Origin: Verrucomicrobiales bacterium
Lineage (GTDB): Bacteria > Verrucomicrobiota > Verrucomicrobiia > Verrucomicrobiales > DEV007
Length of the DNA: 64,000 bases
Assembly: GCA_012960505.1 (NCBI GenBank)
Contig: DUBC01000013.1
Coordinates: 11,332-75,331, forward strand
Direction: 5' to 3'
Below the pieces are notes generated by a model, which was given only the letters and a program-made list of their open reading frames with translations, was not told the DNA's origin and did no database searches. A program made the position numbers and the translations under genes. This document shows positions 7,589 to 17,311 of this stretch, one piece after another. Numbering within the stretch: the first letter of the stretch is position 1; each line of letters starts with the position of its first letter.

Positions 7589-10500
7589 ATGAAATTCATC
7601 ATCCTGATCATTCTACTTATTGGCACCGTTACAGTCCCGGCCGCGCCAAAGGAACCTCTCTTCCTGAAAAACCTTGAGACTCGTGTGCCGGACATCTCAA
7701 CCGATAAATCGATAACTTGGGACTATGACATCGTTTACGTTCGAGCACCGCGGGCCGGGGACGAGATCCACAAGCGCTTCTACACGGACTTCTCGCAGCC
7801 GGTCACCATGCAGCCGGGCGCGGACCTGATGTTGCTCCACCCTGACGGTTCAGAGGAACTACTGGTCAAGGGGGGCGATGGAAGTATCACTGACCCGACC
7901 ATGTCCCTCGACGGGCACTGGGTATATTACGTGAAAATCCACAACCTGGTTAAGGCCAACCAGTGGACTCCGCCCGCTGAAGGAGCCGATATCTACAAGA
8001 TTCATCTCAAGACCAGGCGCATCGTGAGGCTGACCAACCAGCAATTCACACCCAACACCGGTGCTGGTGACTGGGCAAAGGATTACCGCAACGCCCAGCG
8101 CAAGGAAAACCAAAAGAACCATTTCGCCTATGGGGTATTCAACATGGGGCCCTGCCCGCTGCCGGAAGGAAGAATCGTCTTCACCAGTAATCGTGATGGG
8201 TTCAAGCCCTCAAGGGGCTATCCCGCGGTGACACTGCAACTCTTCGTGATGGACGACCGGGAAAGTGACCTTCCTGAGGAGGAGGCGTATCCGAAGAATC
8301 TCGAGAAGATCGGCCACTTCAATATCGCCTGTGCCCTGCACCCGGTAGTCCTCACCGACGGACGTATCATGTTTAGTAGCCTCGAGAGCCAGGGAATCCG
8401 CAGTCGCATCTCGTGGGGTGTATGGACTATTCACCCTGACGGGACGAACTGGAACCCGCTTTTCAGTGCGTTTGACCCGGGGGGCGCATCGAACGGTTTT
8501 CATTTCCAGGCTCAGATTTCCGATGGTTCACTGGTAATCGAGGAGTATTACAACCAGAACAACTCCGGGTTCGGCGCATATATCAAGGTCCCTCCAATGG
8601 TCAGCTTCAGTCCCGGGTTTATCGGCAGCTCGCGCAACCCGGCGCTGCGCTTCGGCCGACACTACAACGGTAAGGGAAAATACTATCGCATGCCCTTCAT
8701 GCCCGAGCAGGCCGTGTCACTCACACCTTTTGTCCTCAACGGCGAAGGTCCCGCCGACCCCTCATTGCTTGGCGACAAGAAATCCCCCGCAGTCGGCAAG
8801 TTCACCCACCCCAGCGGGGCACCCGCAAATCACCTGCTCACGGTCTACTCCCCCGGCCCGGCCAACCACCAGTATAAGCATCTGCCACAGATTGACGGCG
8901 GGATCTATCTCTTGAAGAACGGTGAAGTGATCGATGAGCCGGGCAAACTCCTATTGATAAAGAACGATCCCGAATACAACGAGAGTTGGCCCCGCGCAGC
9001 CGTTCCCTATGAGCATATCTACGGGATCAAGGAACCCAGGTCCCTTGACAGGATTGCCAACAACGGCAGCAACCACAAGGCGTTACCGGCAGGAACGCCC
9101 CACGCCCTGGTCGGATCATCAAGTATGTATAAGCGAGAAAGTTACCCGAACGGTGTCGTTCCCGAAGGATTAACAACTTCAACCTATTCCGGAGCCGGTA
9201 GAGACAAACACACCGGCGGCAGTCCTGACCCGTGGAAGGCGCTCGATGCGTTCACCAGCCACGGCAATGGAATGCCGCTCAACTGGCATAACCAGGGAGC
9301 TGACGCCGGGCTCTATGAAAACAGTGACATCCACGCGATCCGCATTCTGGCCATGGTGCCAACCACTGATCGACACCGTGGCAAGCACAGCGGCCGCGGA
9401 TTTTTCAGCCACGCCATGGAGCGGCTCCGCATTCTTGGTGAGGTCCCGGTGCGGAAGTTTATCGACGGTAAACAGGCCGATGACCCTGACGGCAACCCCG
9501 ACACGAGCTTTCTCGCCAAGGTCCCAGCAGACACCGCGTTCACCTTTCAGAGCATTGATCGCCACGGGATGGTGCTCAATATGTCGCAGACATGGCACCA
9601 GTTACGGCCCGGGGAAGTGCGCAACAACTGCGGCGGATGCCACGCGCACAGCCAAAAGCCCACCGACTTCAACCAAACTCTGGCTTCCCGACCTGCGTAC
9701 AACATCTGGGACCTCACCGCAAAAACTCCCCTGATCACGGACAAGAACCGCGATGAGTCAGGGCAGCAGTGGGACACAAAAAAAACAACCGGCCTGCGTG
9801 AAGTCGCCAGACCGATCGTAAACGTCGAGTATTTCCGCGACATCCAGCCCATTCTCAAGAATCACTGCATTGTCTGCCACACCAGCAAGTGGAAAGAACC
9901 CGCAGGCAACCTGATCCTCGATGACGACGAGAACCTGGTTCAGGTCGATCGTCACGGCAAACTCCCGGGGACTTACGTACGTCTGGCACTGGACGAAAAG
10001 GCAAAGTTCGGACACAAGCCGGTGGGCTATAGCTCCTGGGGCTACCCCAACGCGTCGCGCTACATCCGCAAACTGCAGTCACGACGCAGTTTACTGACCT
10101 GGAAAATTCTCGGTGAACGCCTTGACGGGTTCAGTAACAGTGACCACCCCAGTGAACCGGTCCCCGGGGCGGGACACTTCGAGCACGAAGGAAAGCGTGT
10201 CGAGACGGACTGGGCCAGGTCACGCTACGACATTGATTATACAGGTAAGCAAATGCCTCCGCCAACGGCCATCAAGGGCACCTTCAAGGGGCCTGACGGC
10301 AAAGCAATCAAGGTTACCCCGCTCAGCGACGAAGCCAAGCGGACCATTGTCCGCTGGATTGACCTTGGTTGTCCGATTGACCTCGACAGCCAATACGGAT
10401 GGTTCCTCGACGATGATCGTCCCGTGCTCAGTTTCGCATCACCCGCGCCCGGCTATGCCGGACCGGTCAAGGTTTTGCGGGTCGGTCTGGAGGATTACGG

Positions 10501-10747
10501 GAGCGGCCTTGACATGAAAAGTTTCAAGGTGACGGCAAACATTGAGGTGAATGGGAAAATGGCTGGTGAAAACCTCGCACAGCTCTTCAGACGTGGTGCT
10601 AACGGTATATGGGAGTTGCCTCTGCGAAGGCCCTTGCCACGGGCCGAAGCTGTCCGTTTTGAACTGTCGATCAGTGACCGACAGGGCAACTTGAAGCATA
10701 TCGTGCGCGTGACTGATCCCAGCCGGGAGCGCAAGGCAAGTAAATAA
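7589..10747 (+). CDS. HzsA-related exported dihaem cytochrome
   Basis: This 1052-residue protein has a signal peptide (about 1-19). The N-terminal half has a TolB/WD-like propeller pattern (DIVYVRAPRAGDE, LMLLHPDG, ITDPTMSLDGHWVYY, GRIVFTSNRDG). The C-terminal half carries two covalent haem c motifs, CGGCH at Cys681 and CIVCH at Cys760; the second lies in a PSCyt1-like segment (YFRDIQPILKNHC). The architecture matches proteins annotated as HzsA-related, after the hydrazine synthase alpha subunit. PVC genomes carry many of these without anammox metabolism, so hydrazine synthesis is not implied. It probably acts as a periplasmic electron-transfer or oxidase protein. It is noticeably more GC-rich than genes to its right. 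Confidence 0.85.
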   Translation: MKFIILIILLIGTVTVPAAPKEPLFLKNLETRVPDISTDKSITWDYDIVYVRAPRAGDEIHKRFYTDFSQPVTMQPGADLMLLHPDGSEELLVKGGDGSITDPTMSLDGHWVYYVKIHNLVKANQWTPPAEGADIYKIHLKTRRIVRLTNQQFTPNTGAGDWAKDYRNAQRKENQKNHFAYGVFNMGPCPLPEGRIVFTSNRDGFKPSRGYPAVTLQLFVMDDRESDLPEEEAYPKNLEKIGHFNIACALHPVVLTDGRIMFSSLESQGIRSRISWGVWTIHPDGTNWNPLFSAFDPGGASNGFHFQAQISDGSLVIEEYYNQNNSGFGAYIKVPPMVSFSPGFIGSSRNPALRFGRHYNGKGKYYRMPFMPEQAVSLTPFVLNGEGPADPSLLGDKKSPAVGKFTHPSGAPANHLLTVYSPGPANHQYKHLPQIDGGIYLLKNGEVIDEPGKLLLIKNDPEYNESWPRAAVPYEHIYGIKEPRSLDRIANNGSNHKALPAGTPHALVGSSSMYKRESYPNGVVPEGLTTSTYSGAGRDKHTGGSPDPWKALDAFTSHGNGMPLNWHNQGADAGLYENSDIHAIRILAMVPTTDRHRGKHSGRGFFSHAMERLRILGEVPVRKFIDGKQADDPDGNPDTSFLAKVPADTAFTFQSIDRHGMVLNMSQTWHQLRPGEVRNNCGGCHAHSQKPTDFNQTLASRPAYNIWDLTAKTPLITDKNRDESGQQWDTKKTTGLREVARPIVNVEYFRDIQPILKNHCIVCHTSKWKEPAGNLILDDDENLVQVDRHGKLPGTYVRLALDEKAKFGHKPVGYSSWGYPNASRYIRKLQSRRSLLTWKILGERLDGFSNSDHPSEPVPGAGHFEHEGKRVETDWARSRYDIDYTGKQMPPPTAIKGTFKGPDGKAIKVTPLSDEAKRTIVRWIDLGCPIDLDSQYGWFLDDDRPVLSFASPAPGYAGPVKVLRVGLEDYGSGLDMKSFKVTANIEVNGKMAGENLAQLFRRGANGIWELPLRRPLPRAEAVRFELSISDRQGNLKHIVRVTDPSRERKASK

Positions 10748-10838
10748 AAACCTGACATTTCTTAACATGATTTCATTTAAGTAATTCGGTATTATTCTAA
10801 TCTGTTATTATTTTTATTTCTCATTATTGTTCAGTGCG

Positions 10839-12023
10839 ATGCGTTTATCTTATGTGAAGACATTTGCTTTCCTCTCACTGGTCTTATCAGTTCCTGCTAA
10901 GCCAGACTCCAAGCTTGATTATCATTTTGACGGTAAAATTTCCCGGCACGTCCTAAAAAATTATTTAGCACGTAGTTCAACTTTTGGTTCGCTCCTGCAC
11001 CTGACTCTGGACGATGACCTGCGAATGATTAAAAATACGGGGGTCAAGTTCGCGGGACGCGCGGTCTGGATGTGGGGAGGAGAATCCAAAATTGATGAAC
11101 TGGTCAGGAAAGGAGAGCCCTTTGTTAAAAAAATCCACGCGATGGATCCGGACATTATCCTGCAGGGAGCCATCTTTGAGGTCGTCACCAAGGACGTGAA
11201 CAAGGTCCCTGTCCCGGCCACTGTATTTGAAGAATTCGACGTGCCACAAAAACCTCGGAACTTTAGTTACAAGGCGATGCTTTACCCTTTCGGTCATCGC
11301 CATAATCACTGGTCCAAGGGCTCGTCGGTACCGGATATGAGCCGTCTCGAGACGAGGATGTGGTTCTTTTATGTGGCCAAGAAATGGATCGACATGGGAA
11401 TCGAGTCGATCCATTTCGGTCAGGTCGAGATCATGGATGACTGGGACCGGAGCCACCGTCATTGGCGGGACATGATGAAGAGGATCCGTGCCTATGCGAA
11501 GAAGAATGCCCGGCGCCATATAGTCCTCTCTGATGCGCATGTACCTAGCGGAGGCATTGTTCATGATGGTAAACTCATGTTTGATCTGCACTCGTTTCCG
11601 TCACGGCCCAAGTCAGTCAAGGGCCAGCCGCACAAGGCCATCCTTGAGAAAGGTTTTAGTGATTCAATTTATGGGCGTAGTAAAGGAGGTCTTACGCCGA
11701 GCGGATGGCAATGTGAGGCCCTGCCCTACATTGTCGAGATCGATAATTTTGGGGCATCCGATCATCCCGGTCAGTATCGGGAAAGTGACAAGATCCACGT
11801 CTGGGGTTGGGATGAGATTAACTGGTTCATTAAGCAGCCCGAGGATTACCGCAACGAGTGGCTCGAGTACGCCTATGACTGGGTAAGGAAAACGGACCAG
11901 AACGGATACTTTCAGTTGCCATTGCGCAGGTTCGAACATTACTCGGCCAGCATGAATCCTCCGAAAGGCATGAGACAGGAGCAGACCATCAAGAGGATCT
12001 GGGATCGCAGTGATAAGCGTTAG
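10839..12023 (+). CDS. Exported protein of unknown function, possible TIM-barrel hydrolase
   Basis: About 394 residues with a signal peptide (MRLSYVKTFAFLSLVLSV, cleavage near PAKPD). I chose the ATG at 10839; a TTG lies 12 bases upstream. No family is recognised with certainty. Aromatic and acidic segments such as AVWMWGGES, IESIHFGQVEIMDDWD, IVLSDAH and HVWGWDEINWF recur at intervals typical of beta-strand ends in glycoside-hydrolase-like (beta/alpha)8 barrels, with candidate acids in GQVEIMDD and WGWDEIN. It lies between the HzsA-like protein and the propeller-cytochrome fusion on the same strand, so joint expression is plausible. Confidence 0.65.
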   Translation: MRLSYVKTFAFLSLVLSVPAKPDSKLDYHFDGKISRHVLKNYLARSSTFGSLLHLTLDDDLRMIKNTGVKFAGRAVWMWGGESKIDELVRKGEPFVKKIHAMDPDIILQGAIFEVVTKDVNKVPVPATVFEEFDVPQKPRNFSYKAMLYPFGHRHNHWSKGSSVPDMSRLETRMWFFYVAKKWIDMGIESIHFGQVEIMDDWDRSHRHWRDMMKRIRAYAKKNARRHIVLSDAHVPSGGIVHDGKLMFDLHSFPSRPKSVKGQPHKAILEKGFSDSIYGRSKGGLTPSGWQCEALPYIVEIDNFGASDHPGQYRESDKIHVWGWDEINWFIKQPEDYRNEWLEYAYDWVRKTDQNGYFQLPLRRFEHYSASMNPPKGMRQEQTIKRIWDRSDKR

Positions 12024-12075
12024 GGTTAAAGGTCTGGATTTTCCTCATTCGTGAGCACATAATCTTTGGACCGCT

Positions 12076-15000
12076 ATGAGACTTTTTAATTTTATCTTAT
12101 TTTTTATTATTGTCCTAGGGTCCTTATTTTGTGCGGAACCTATCAGGGCCGTAGTGCCGGCGAATTTGAAAGCTGATAGGCTCGCCGCCTGGTGCATCGT
12201 TCCCTTTGATGCGAAGAAGCGGGGCCCAGCGGCACGGGCCCAGATGCTGGCCCGTCTTGGGATTAAGCGTTGTGCTTATGATTGGCGGGGCGAGCACGTG
12301 AAGGAGTTCGAGGAAGAGATCCTGCAATACAAGAAGCATGGCATTGAGTTCTTCGCTTTCTGGGCCGGTCATGAGGAGGCTTACAAGCTTTTCCAAAAAC
12401 ACGATATTCATCCGCAGGTCTGGCGGACGCTCGGTTCACCGACTGAGGGATCGCCTGAGGAGATGGTTTCGGCGGCAGCAGACTCGATGTCGGGAGTCGC
12501 TTCGCGCCTCGATGAGATAGGTTGTGAGCTTGGGCTCTATAATCATGGGGGCTGGGGAGGGGAACCTAAGAATCTGGTCGCGGTCTGTGAGGAGCTCCAT
12601 GAGAGGGGTCACAAGAACGTCGGTATCGTCTATAACTGGCACCATGGTCATGGCCACATAGGAGACTGGAAAGAATCACTCGAGATCATGAAGTCTCACC
12701 TCCTTTGCTTGAATTTGAACGGTATGAATGAGGGTGCCAAGCCCAAGATCCTTGACCTTTCCCATGGCCAGCATGACCAGGCCATGCTGAAGGTTGTCAT
12801 CGAGAGTGGTTATGAGGGACCGATAGGGATCCTCGATCATCGGACCGAGCTTGATACAGAGGTCGCTTTGAGAGCTAATCTTGAGGGATTGGACTGGCTC
12901 ATTCGTGACTATAATGAGCCCGGATCAGCGGGTCTGAGGCCGATCAAGGCCCCAGACAAACCGAAGCAGGAAACGAAGACAAAAAGTTCAGCGCATAATA
13001 TTAACATCAAACCATTGGACCCGGAATCGAACCCGTACTGGGACGCGCATGTGAACCGTGACCGTGTCTATGATTTTTATGCGAGGCAGGCCATTGCCAG
13101 GGACCGGGAACCTGCTGCTTTTCCCGGACTCGATGGTGGGTACCAGGGTCATTGGGGGAATCAGAATGATCAGGAGACCTGGAAAGATGGCAGGGTCAAG
13201 GACATGGATCATGGATCGATGGTCAGTGGTGTTTTCCGTGGTCAGGGCCTGACCATTGCCCGGGCCGTGAGCGTTCGTCTTCCGTCCGTTCCCGGACAGA
13301 AAGAACCTCTCAATGTGGTCTTTGACACGGATAAGATGAGCTTCGCTGCCGCCTGGTCAGGAGACCTCGTGGCTTGGTCCGATGTGCGGCGTGGTTTTAT
13401 GAATGGAATTCCCATGGGAGGAAAGCCAGTTGAACTGGTCGATATTAAAACCAAGTTCGAGGGGGCCACATACCTTGGCCTGTACCGTGACGGTGACCGG
13501 ATCATCTTCTCCTGGTCCATACTTGGTAAGGTCAATCACAGGACAGCCGTTGTCATGGATGAAAAGGTTCATGAGGTTGAAGTAGAGATGCCTGAGGATT
13601 CGGCGCCTCAGTGGACACAAAAGATTATAACCAAAGGGAAGCTCGGAACCCAGGCTCCTTATGCGATTGATACTCTTACCTTGCCATACACTAATCCATG
13701 GAAGGCCCTGATATTTCCGGGAGGTCATGACTTTGTCTCGGCACAAAGGATTGCCGTTTGCACTATCCATGGTGATGTCTGGGTTTGTGATGTTTCCGGG
13801 CCTGATCTGGTTAATCTCAGCTGGAAGAGATTCGCGGCCGGCCTTCATCAGCCGCTCGGGCTCAAAGTAGTTGATGGTATCATTTATGTCATGTGCCGTG
13901 ATCAGATTGTCGCACTCCATGACCGCAACAATGATGATGAGGCTGACTACTATGAGCCGGTATCACGCGTGCATCAGAGCTCGGCCGGGGGGCATGATTT
14001 TATTACCGGCCTTGAGCGTGATCTTTCCGGTCGCTGGTTCTTTGCTTCAGGTAAGCAGGGGCTTTGCCGGGTCGATAATGACAGGATCGATGTTCTGGGG
14101 ACCGGACTCCGTAACCCGAACGGGCTAGGAATTTCACCGGATGGGAGCACGGTCCTGACCAGTGTCCAGGAAGGGAACTGGACCCCGGCCAGTGCGATCT
14201 GTGACCTGAGCTTTGGTGGTCACTTCGGAGCAGGCGGGCCCCGCGAAGGGGACCGTGGCTACGTGCCTCCAATGCTCTATCTTCCGAGGGGCGTTGATAA
14301 TTCGTGCGGTGGACAGGTCTTCATCGACAGTGAGAGGTGGGGTCCTTTGAGCGGGCAGTGGGTTCATTTCTCTTCAGGATTCGCCAAGCACTTCATTGTT
14401 CTCAGAGAACCTTTGAAGAAATCCTCTCAGGGAGCAGCGGTGGTCCTCCCGGGATCGTTCCTGGCCGGTTCGCACCGTGGGAGGTTCTCTCCCTATGACG
14501 GTCAGCTCTACGTTGCAAGTTCTCAGGGCTGGGGCAATTATGGCGTCGCTGACGGGGGCCTGCAGAGGGTCAGGTACAACAATAAAACGGAATCTTTTCC
14601 TTATCCTGTTGCTTTTGAGGCGCGGGAAAATGGTATTTTAATGACTTTTGCCAATGAGAATTCAATCCCCGTCGCCGATCACAAAAAATGGTACGCTCAG
14701 CACTGGAATTACAGGTACGGTCCGAGTTATGGGTCCAGAGAGTATTCGGTCTCGGATCCGGCCAGGATCGGTCATGAGCGACTCGAAATTCTTTCCATTC
14801 ATAGGATCGAAGCCAGTGGAAAGCTTTTCATTGAGATTCCCCAGATCCAGCCAGTCAATCAGCTTCACCTTCATCTTGATGCTGAGAGGAGGATTGAGCT
14901 CTTTGCTACGATCCATGAACTCGGAGAACCGTTCACAGATTACAAGGAGTACAAAAAGATTGAGAAGACCTTTGGTATAGATCCCGTCATTGTCAGCTCT

Positions 15001-15237
15001 GAGTTTAATGATCCTGAAGTTCTAATGGGTGCATGCAAAGCCTGTCATCATCCCAAGGATCAGACCGTAGGCCCTTCCATTGAATTTATACGTGGCCGCT
15101 ATGCCGATAACCCGAAGGGCATTGTCGAGTGGGCCATGAATCCGAAAAAGAACAATCCCCAGTTACCGCCGATGCCGCCGTTCGCCTTCCTCGGCGAGAA
15201 GCGGCTCCGCATCATTGCAGAGAAGATTCTCGAGTGA
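12076..15237 (+). CDS. Fusion: TIM-barrel, DUF6797, beta-propeller, cytochrome c
   Basis: This 1053-residue exported protein (signal peptide about 1-20) reads as a four-part fusion. Residues about 30-285 resemble a xylose-isomerase-like/AP-endonuclease-2 barrel (GIKRCAYDWRGEHVKEFEEE, CELGLYNHGGWGGEP, VGIVYNWHHGHGHI). Residues about 325-500 match DUF6797 (MDHGSMVSGVFRGQG, AWSGDLVAW). Residues about 530-880 form a PVC-type six-bladed propeller of the sorbosone-dehydrogenase kind. The C-terminus has a haem c motif CKACH at Cys987 with a candidate Met ligand in PMPPF. This suggests a periplasmic sugar-binding or sugar-oxidising enzyme passing electrons to a haem. The substrate is unknown. Confidence 0.85.
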   Translation: MRLFNFILFFIIVLGSLFCAEPIRAVVPANLKADRLAAWCIVPFDAKKRGPAARAQMLARLGIKRCAYDWRGEHVKEFEEEILQYKKHGIEFFAFWAGHEEAYKLFQKHDIHPQVWRTLGSPTEGSPEEMVSAAADSMSGVASRLDEIGCELGLYNHGGWGGEPKNLVAVCEELHERGHKNVGIVYNWHHGHGHIGDWKESLEIMKSHLLCLNLNGMNEGAKPKILDLSHGQHDQAMLKVVIESGYEGPIGILDHRTELDTEVALRANLEGLDWLIRDYNEPGSAGLRPIKAPDKPKQETKTKSSAHNINIKPLDPESNPYWDAHVNRDRVYDFYARQAIARDREPAAFPGLDGGYQGHWGNQNDQETWKDGRVKDMDHGSMVSGVFRGQGLTIARAVSVRLPSVPGQKEPLNVVFDTDKMSFAAAWSGDLVAWSDVRRGFMNGIPMGGKPVELVDIKTKFEGATYLGLYRDGDRIIFSWSILGKVNHRTAVVMDEKVHEVEVEMPEDSAPQWTQKIITKGKLGTQAPYAIDTLTLPYTNPWKALIFPGGHDFVSAQRIAVCTIHGDVWVCDVSGPDLVNLSWKRFAAGLHQPLGLKVVDGIIYVMCRDQIVALHDRNNDDEADYYEPVSRVHQSSAGGHDFITGLERDLSGRWFFASGKQGLCRVDNDRIDVLGTGLRNPNGLGISPDGSTVLTSVQEGNWTPASAICDLSFGGHFGAGGPREGDRGYVPPMLYLPRGVDNSCGGQVFIDSERWGPLSGQWVHFSSGFAKHFIVLREPLKKSSQGAAVVLPGSFLAGSHRGRFSPYDGQLYVASSQGWGNYGVADGGLQRVRYNNKTESFPYPVAFEARENGILMTFANENSIPVADHKKWYAQHWNYRYGPSYGSREYSVSDPARIGHERLEILSIHRIEASGKLFIEIPQIQPVNQLHLHLDAERRIELFATIHELGEPFTDYKEYKKIEKTFGIDPVIVSSEFNDPEVLMGACKACHHPKDQTVGPSIEFIRGRYADNPKGIVEWAMNPKKNNPQLPPMPPFAFLGEKRLRIIAEKILE

Positions 15238-15286
15238 TCTGAAATGTATCAGGCCACTCGATTAAAATTCTGGGATAAGATATTAA

Positions 15287-15976
15287 CTAGGCGCTGGCCT
15301 TGACGCCAAGGTCCGCAGCGATTTTAGCTGCCTTGGTTGGGCCTATTTTAAGGACCGTTCCATAGATGGCTTTAGCGTCCGCCTTCTTGCCATGTGCGAG
15401 CATGTTCTCAGCGCAATGAAGCATGGCATCACATACGGCGATCCTGTTGGTATCATTAACCTTGGCGGATCCGAGCGCCTTCGCGGCGTCCGTTGATCCA
15501 ATCGCACCGAGTGCCAGTGCACCCGCAGTGGAGATTTCAGCATCCTTGTCAGTGAGGGTCTTCGCGAGTGGTGCTACTGGGACACCGGTTCCTCTTGCTC
15601 CGAGTGATGAGATGATACCGATCTTGATCTTCTTAGATGCCTTATCAATGGCTCCGACCAGAGCTTTCACGGCTTCAGGCGCATCGTTAGTCTGGAGTGC
15701 GTGGCGTGCCATGTGAGAGAGTTCCTCGTCATGCAATAACTTTGCAAGGGCAGGAACTGAATGTGCTGTACCGATCGTTTTAAGTGCGCGACAAACAATG
15801 TCCTTAGCAGCTCTCGGTACGTCCGTGCTGAGCACGTCCGCGAGAGTGGACTCAAGTTTCTTTCTCGCTGCAGCGTCGCCGTGGCTTGCGACGACGGCGT
15901 CCTGGATCGATTTAACTGCTTTGGGGTCGACTCCCCATTCGTAGATTTTTAATGATTCTAATGCCTGGTCTAACAT
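15287..15976 (-). CDS. HEAT-repeat protein
   Basis: A 229-residue all-helical protein made of about five HEAT-like repeats (for example SVPALAKLLHDEELSHMARHAL, APLAKTLTDKDAEISTAGALALGAIG). No signal peptide or membrane segment is seen, so it is probably cytoplasmic. HEAT proteins serve as protein-binding scaffolds, and nothing here identifies the partner. It lies 49 bases downstream of the Tat-exported oxidoreductase gene on the same strand and probably shares its transcript. Confidence 0.8.
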   Translation of the reverse strand: MLDQALESLKIYEWGVDPKAVKSIQDAVVASHGDAAARKKLESTLADVLSTDVPRAAKDIVCRALKTIGTAHSVPALAKLLHDEELSHMARHALQTNDAPEAVKALVGAIDKASKKIKIGIISSLGARGTGVPVAPLAKTLTDKDAEISTAGALALGAIGSTDAAKALGSAKVNDTNRIAVCDAMLHCAENMLAHGKKADAKAIYGTVLKIGPTKAAKIAADLGVKASA

Positions 15977-16025
15977 GATGATTTTCCTTCTAAATTAGTT
16001 TAAATTTTTTGCTCAATTATTGTTA

Positions 16026-17249
16026 CTAGATCTGCCAAGGCTCGCGGCGAGCACGATTTCTGAGACGGTTCGCTTCCGCGTCACCGATGAACTCTTGTTT
16101 AGCGGCGTCCCACTTGAGGGAACGGTTCAACTTGTAGGCAGCGACTGTGAGGTGAGGGACGGCCATCGTGTTGATGGCGTATTCAATGTGACGGAATGGC
16201 TTTGCGCGTGTCTTAACACAATCGATAAAGTCACCCGTGATGCCACCGCTGCCGGCATACTTTGGAACTTCCTTGCCTTTGCGCTGGCCCTCGCCTTTGC
16301 CAACGTGCATCTGTCCGACTCCAGGCTTATTGTGGGTGATCTCAATACCGTTCGGGTACCTGAGGCTGACAAACTTCTTACCGTCGATTTCATCAAGGAT
16401 CACTTCATTAGGCTGAAGCTCGCGCACGTCGACTGCGAATGTGGCTCCACCGAAGTGGTGAGCGCCCCAGTCAGTCATTCCGCCGCCGGAATAATCAATG
16501 TATGATCTCCAGCTGTTACCGCTCGTTGAGAAGCTGCCCGAGCAACGCTTTGAATTGTAAGGTGCCCATGGTGCGGGCCCGAGCCACATTTCCCAGTTCA
16601 TGTCGTCCGGTACATTCTCCGATGGAAGATTACACGGCTTAGACATCGGGCCAACGTTCACATTAATTGATTTCACCTTCCCGTAACTGCCGTTCCAGCA
16701 ACGGAGCACAGTTCCCTTATAGTCCTGGAGCACGCGCTGGCTTCCACCTGAGACGACCCGACCATAACGCTTGGCAGTTTCGACCATGAGTGAACCTTCT
16801 CCAAGAGTGAGGGACTCAGGCTTCTGGCAGAACACGTCCTTGCCGTGGCGGCAGGCTTCAATGATTATCTGCGCGTGCCAGTGGTCAGGTGTCGCGATAT
16901 GAACAGCGTCGATGTCATCGCGTGAAAGTAATTCGCGGTAGTCGTCGTGGGCCTTGCAGTCCTTGTTACCGTACTTAGCGTCAGTCTTGGCCTTGCCCTG
17001 GTTCATTGCACCCTTACGCACATCACATATAGCAACGTACTGAACATCATTCTTGCCCAAGAAGGCTCCATGGTCGCCTCTTCCCATGTTGCCGATACCG
17101 ATACCGCCCATGACGATACGGTTACTGGGGGCGGGCCTGTCGGCATTGCCCAGGGCTGAGGAAGGAATGATCGAAGGGAAACCGAGAGCAGCTGTCGCGG
17201 CACCAGATGATGATAGAAACTTACGGCGCGTTGTTTTCATAATGGTCAT
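16026..17249 (-). CDS. Tat-exported Gfo/Idh/MocA family oxidoreductase
   Basis: A 407-residue protein. The N-terminus carries a twin-arginine signal (TTRRKFLSSSG followed by AATAALGFPSI). The NAD(P)-binding Rossmann motif is GGIGIGNMGRG, followed by YVAICDV and the conserved substrate-side segment HIATPDHWHAQIIIEA and CQKPESLTLGE. The last is the EKP-equivalent motif, here QKP with Glu replaced by Gln, a variation common in exported PVC members. The C-terminal alpha/beta domain contains DWGAHHFGGATFAV. It probably acts on a sugar or polyol in the periplasm. The first ATG is preferred because GAGGA lies about 10 bases upstream. Confidence 0.92.
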   Translation of the reverse strand: MTIMKTTRRKFLSSSGAATAALGFPSIIPSSALGNADRPAPSNRIVMGGIGIGNMGRGDHGAFLGKNDVQYVAICDVRKGAMNQGKAKTDAKYGNKDCKAHDDYRELLSRDDIDAVHIATPDHWHAQIIIEACRHGKDVFCQKPESLTLGEGSLMVETAKRYGRVVSGGSQRVLQDYKGTVLRCWNGSYGKVKSINVNVGPMSKPCNLPSENVPDDMNWEMWLGPAPWAPYNSKRCSGSFSTSGNSWRSYIDYSGGGMTDWGAHHFGGATFAVDVRELQPNEVILDEIDGKKFVSLRYPNGIEITHNKPGVGQMHVGKGEGQRKGKEVPKYAGSGGITGDFIDCVKTRAKPFRHIEYAINTMAVPHLTVAAYKLNRSLKWDAAKQEFIGDAEANRLRNRARREPWQI

Positions 17250-17311
17250 TTATATCAAATCCTCAGTTTCTGGCGCAAGACTTAAATGTTTGGTAAAATG
17301 AGAGGGTTCGT

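Noticed and set aside
7589-10747. Evidence for hydrazine synthesis or anammox
   Set aside because: HzsA-related proteins are widespread in PVC bacteria; no HzsB, HzsC or other anammox genes are present here.
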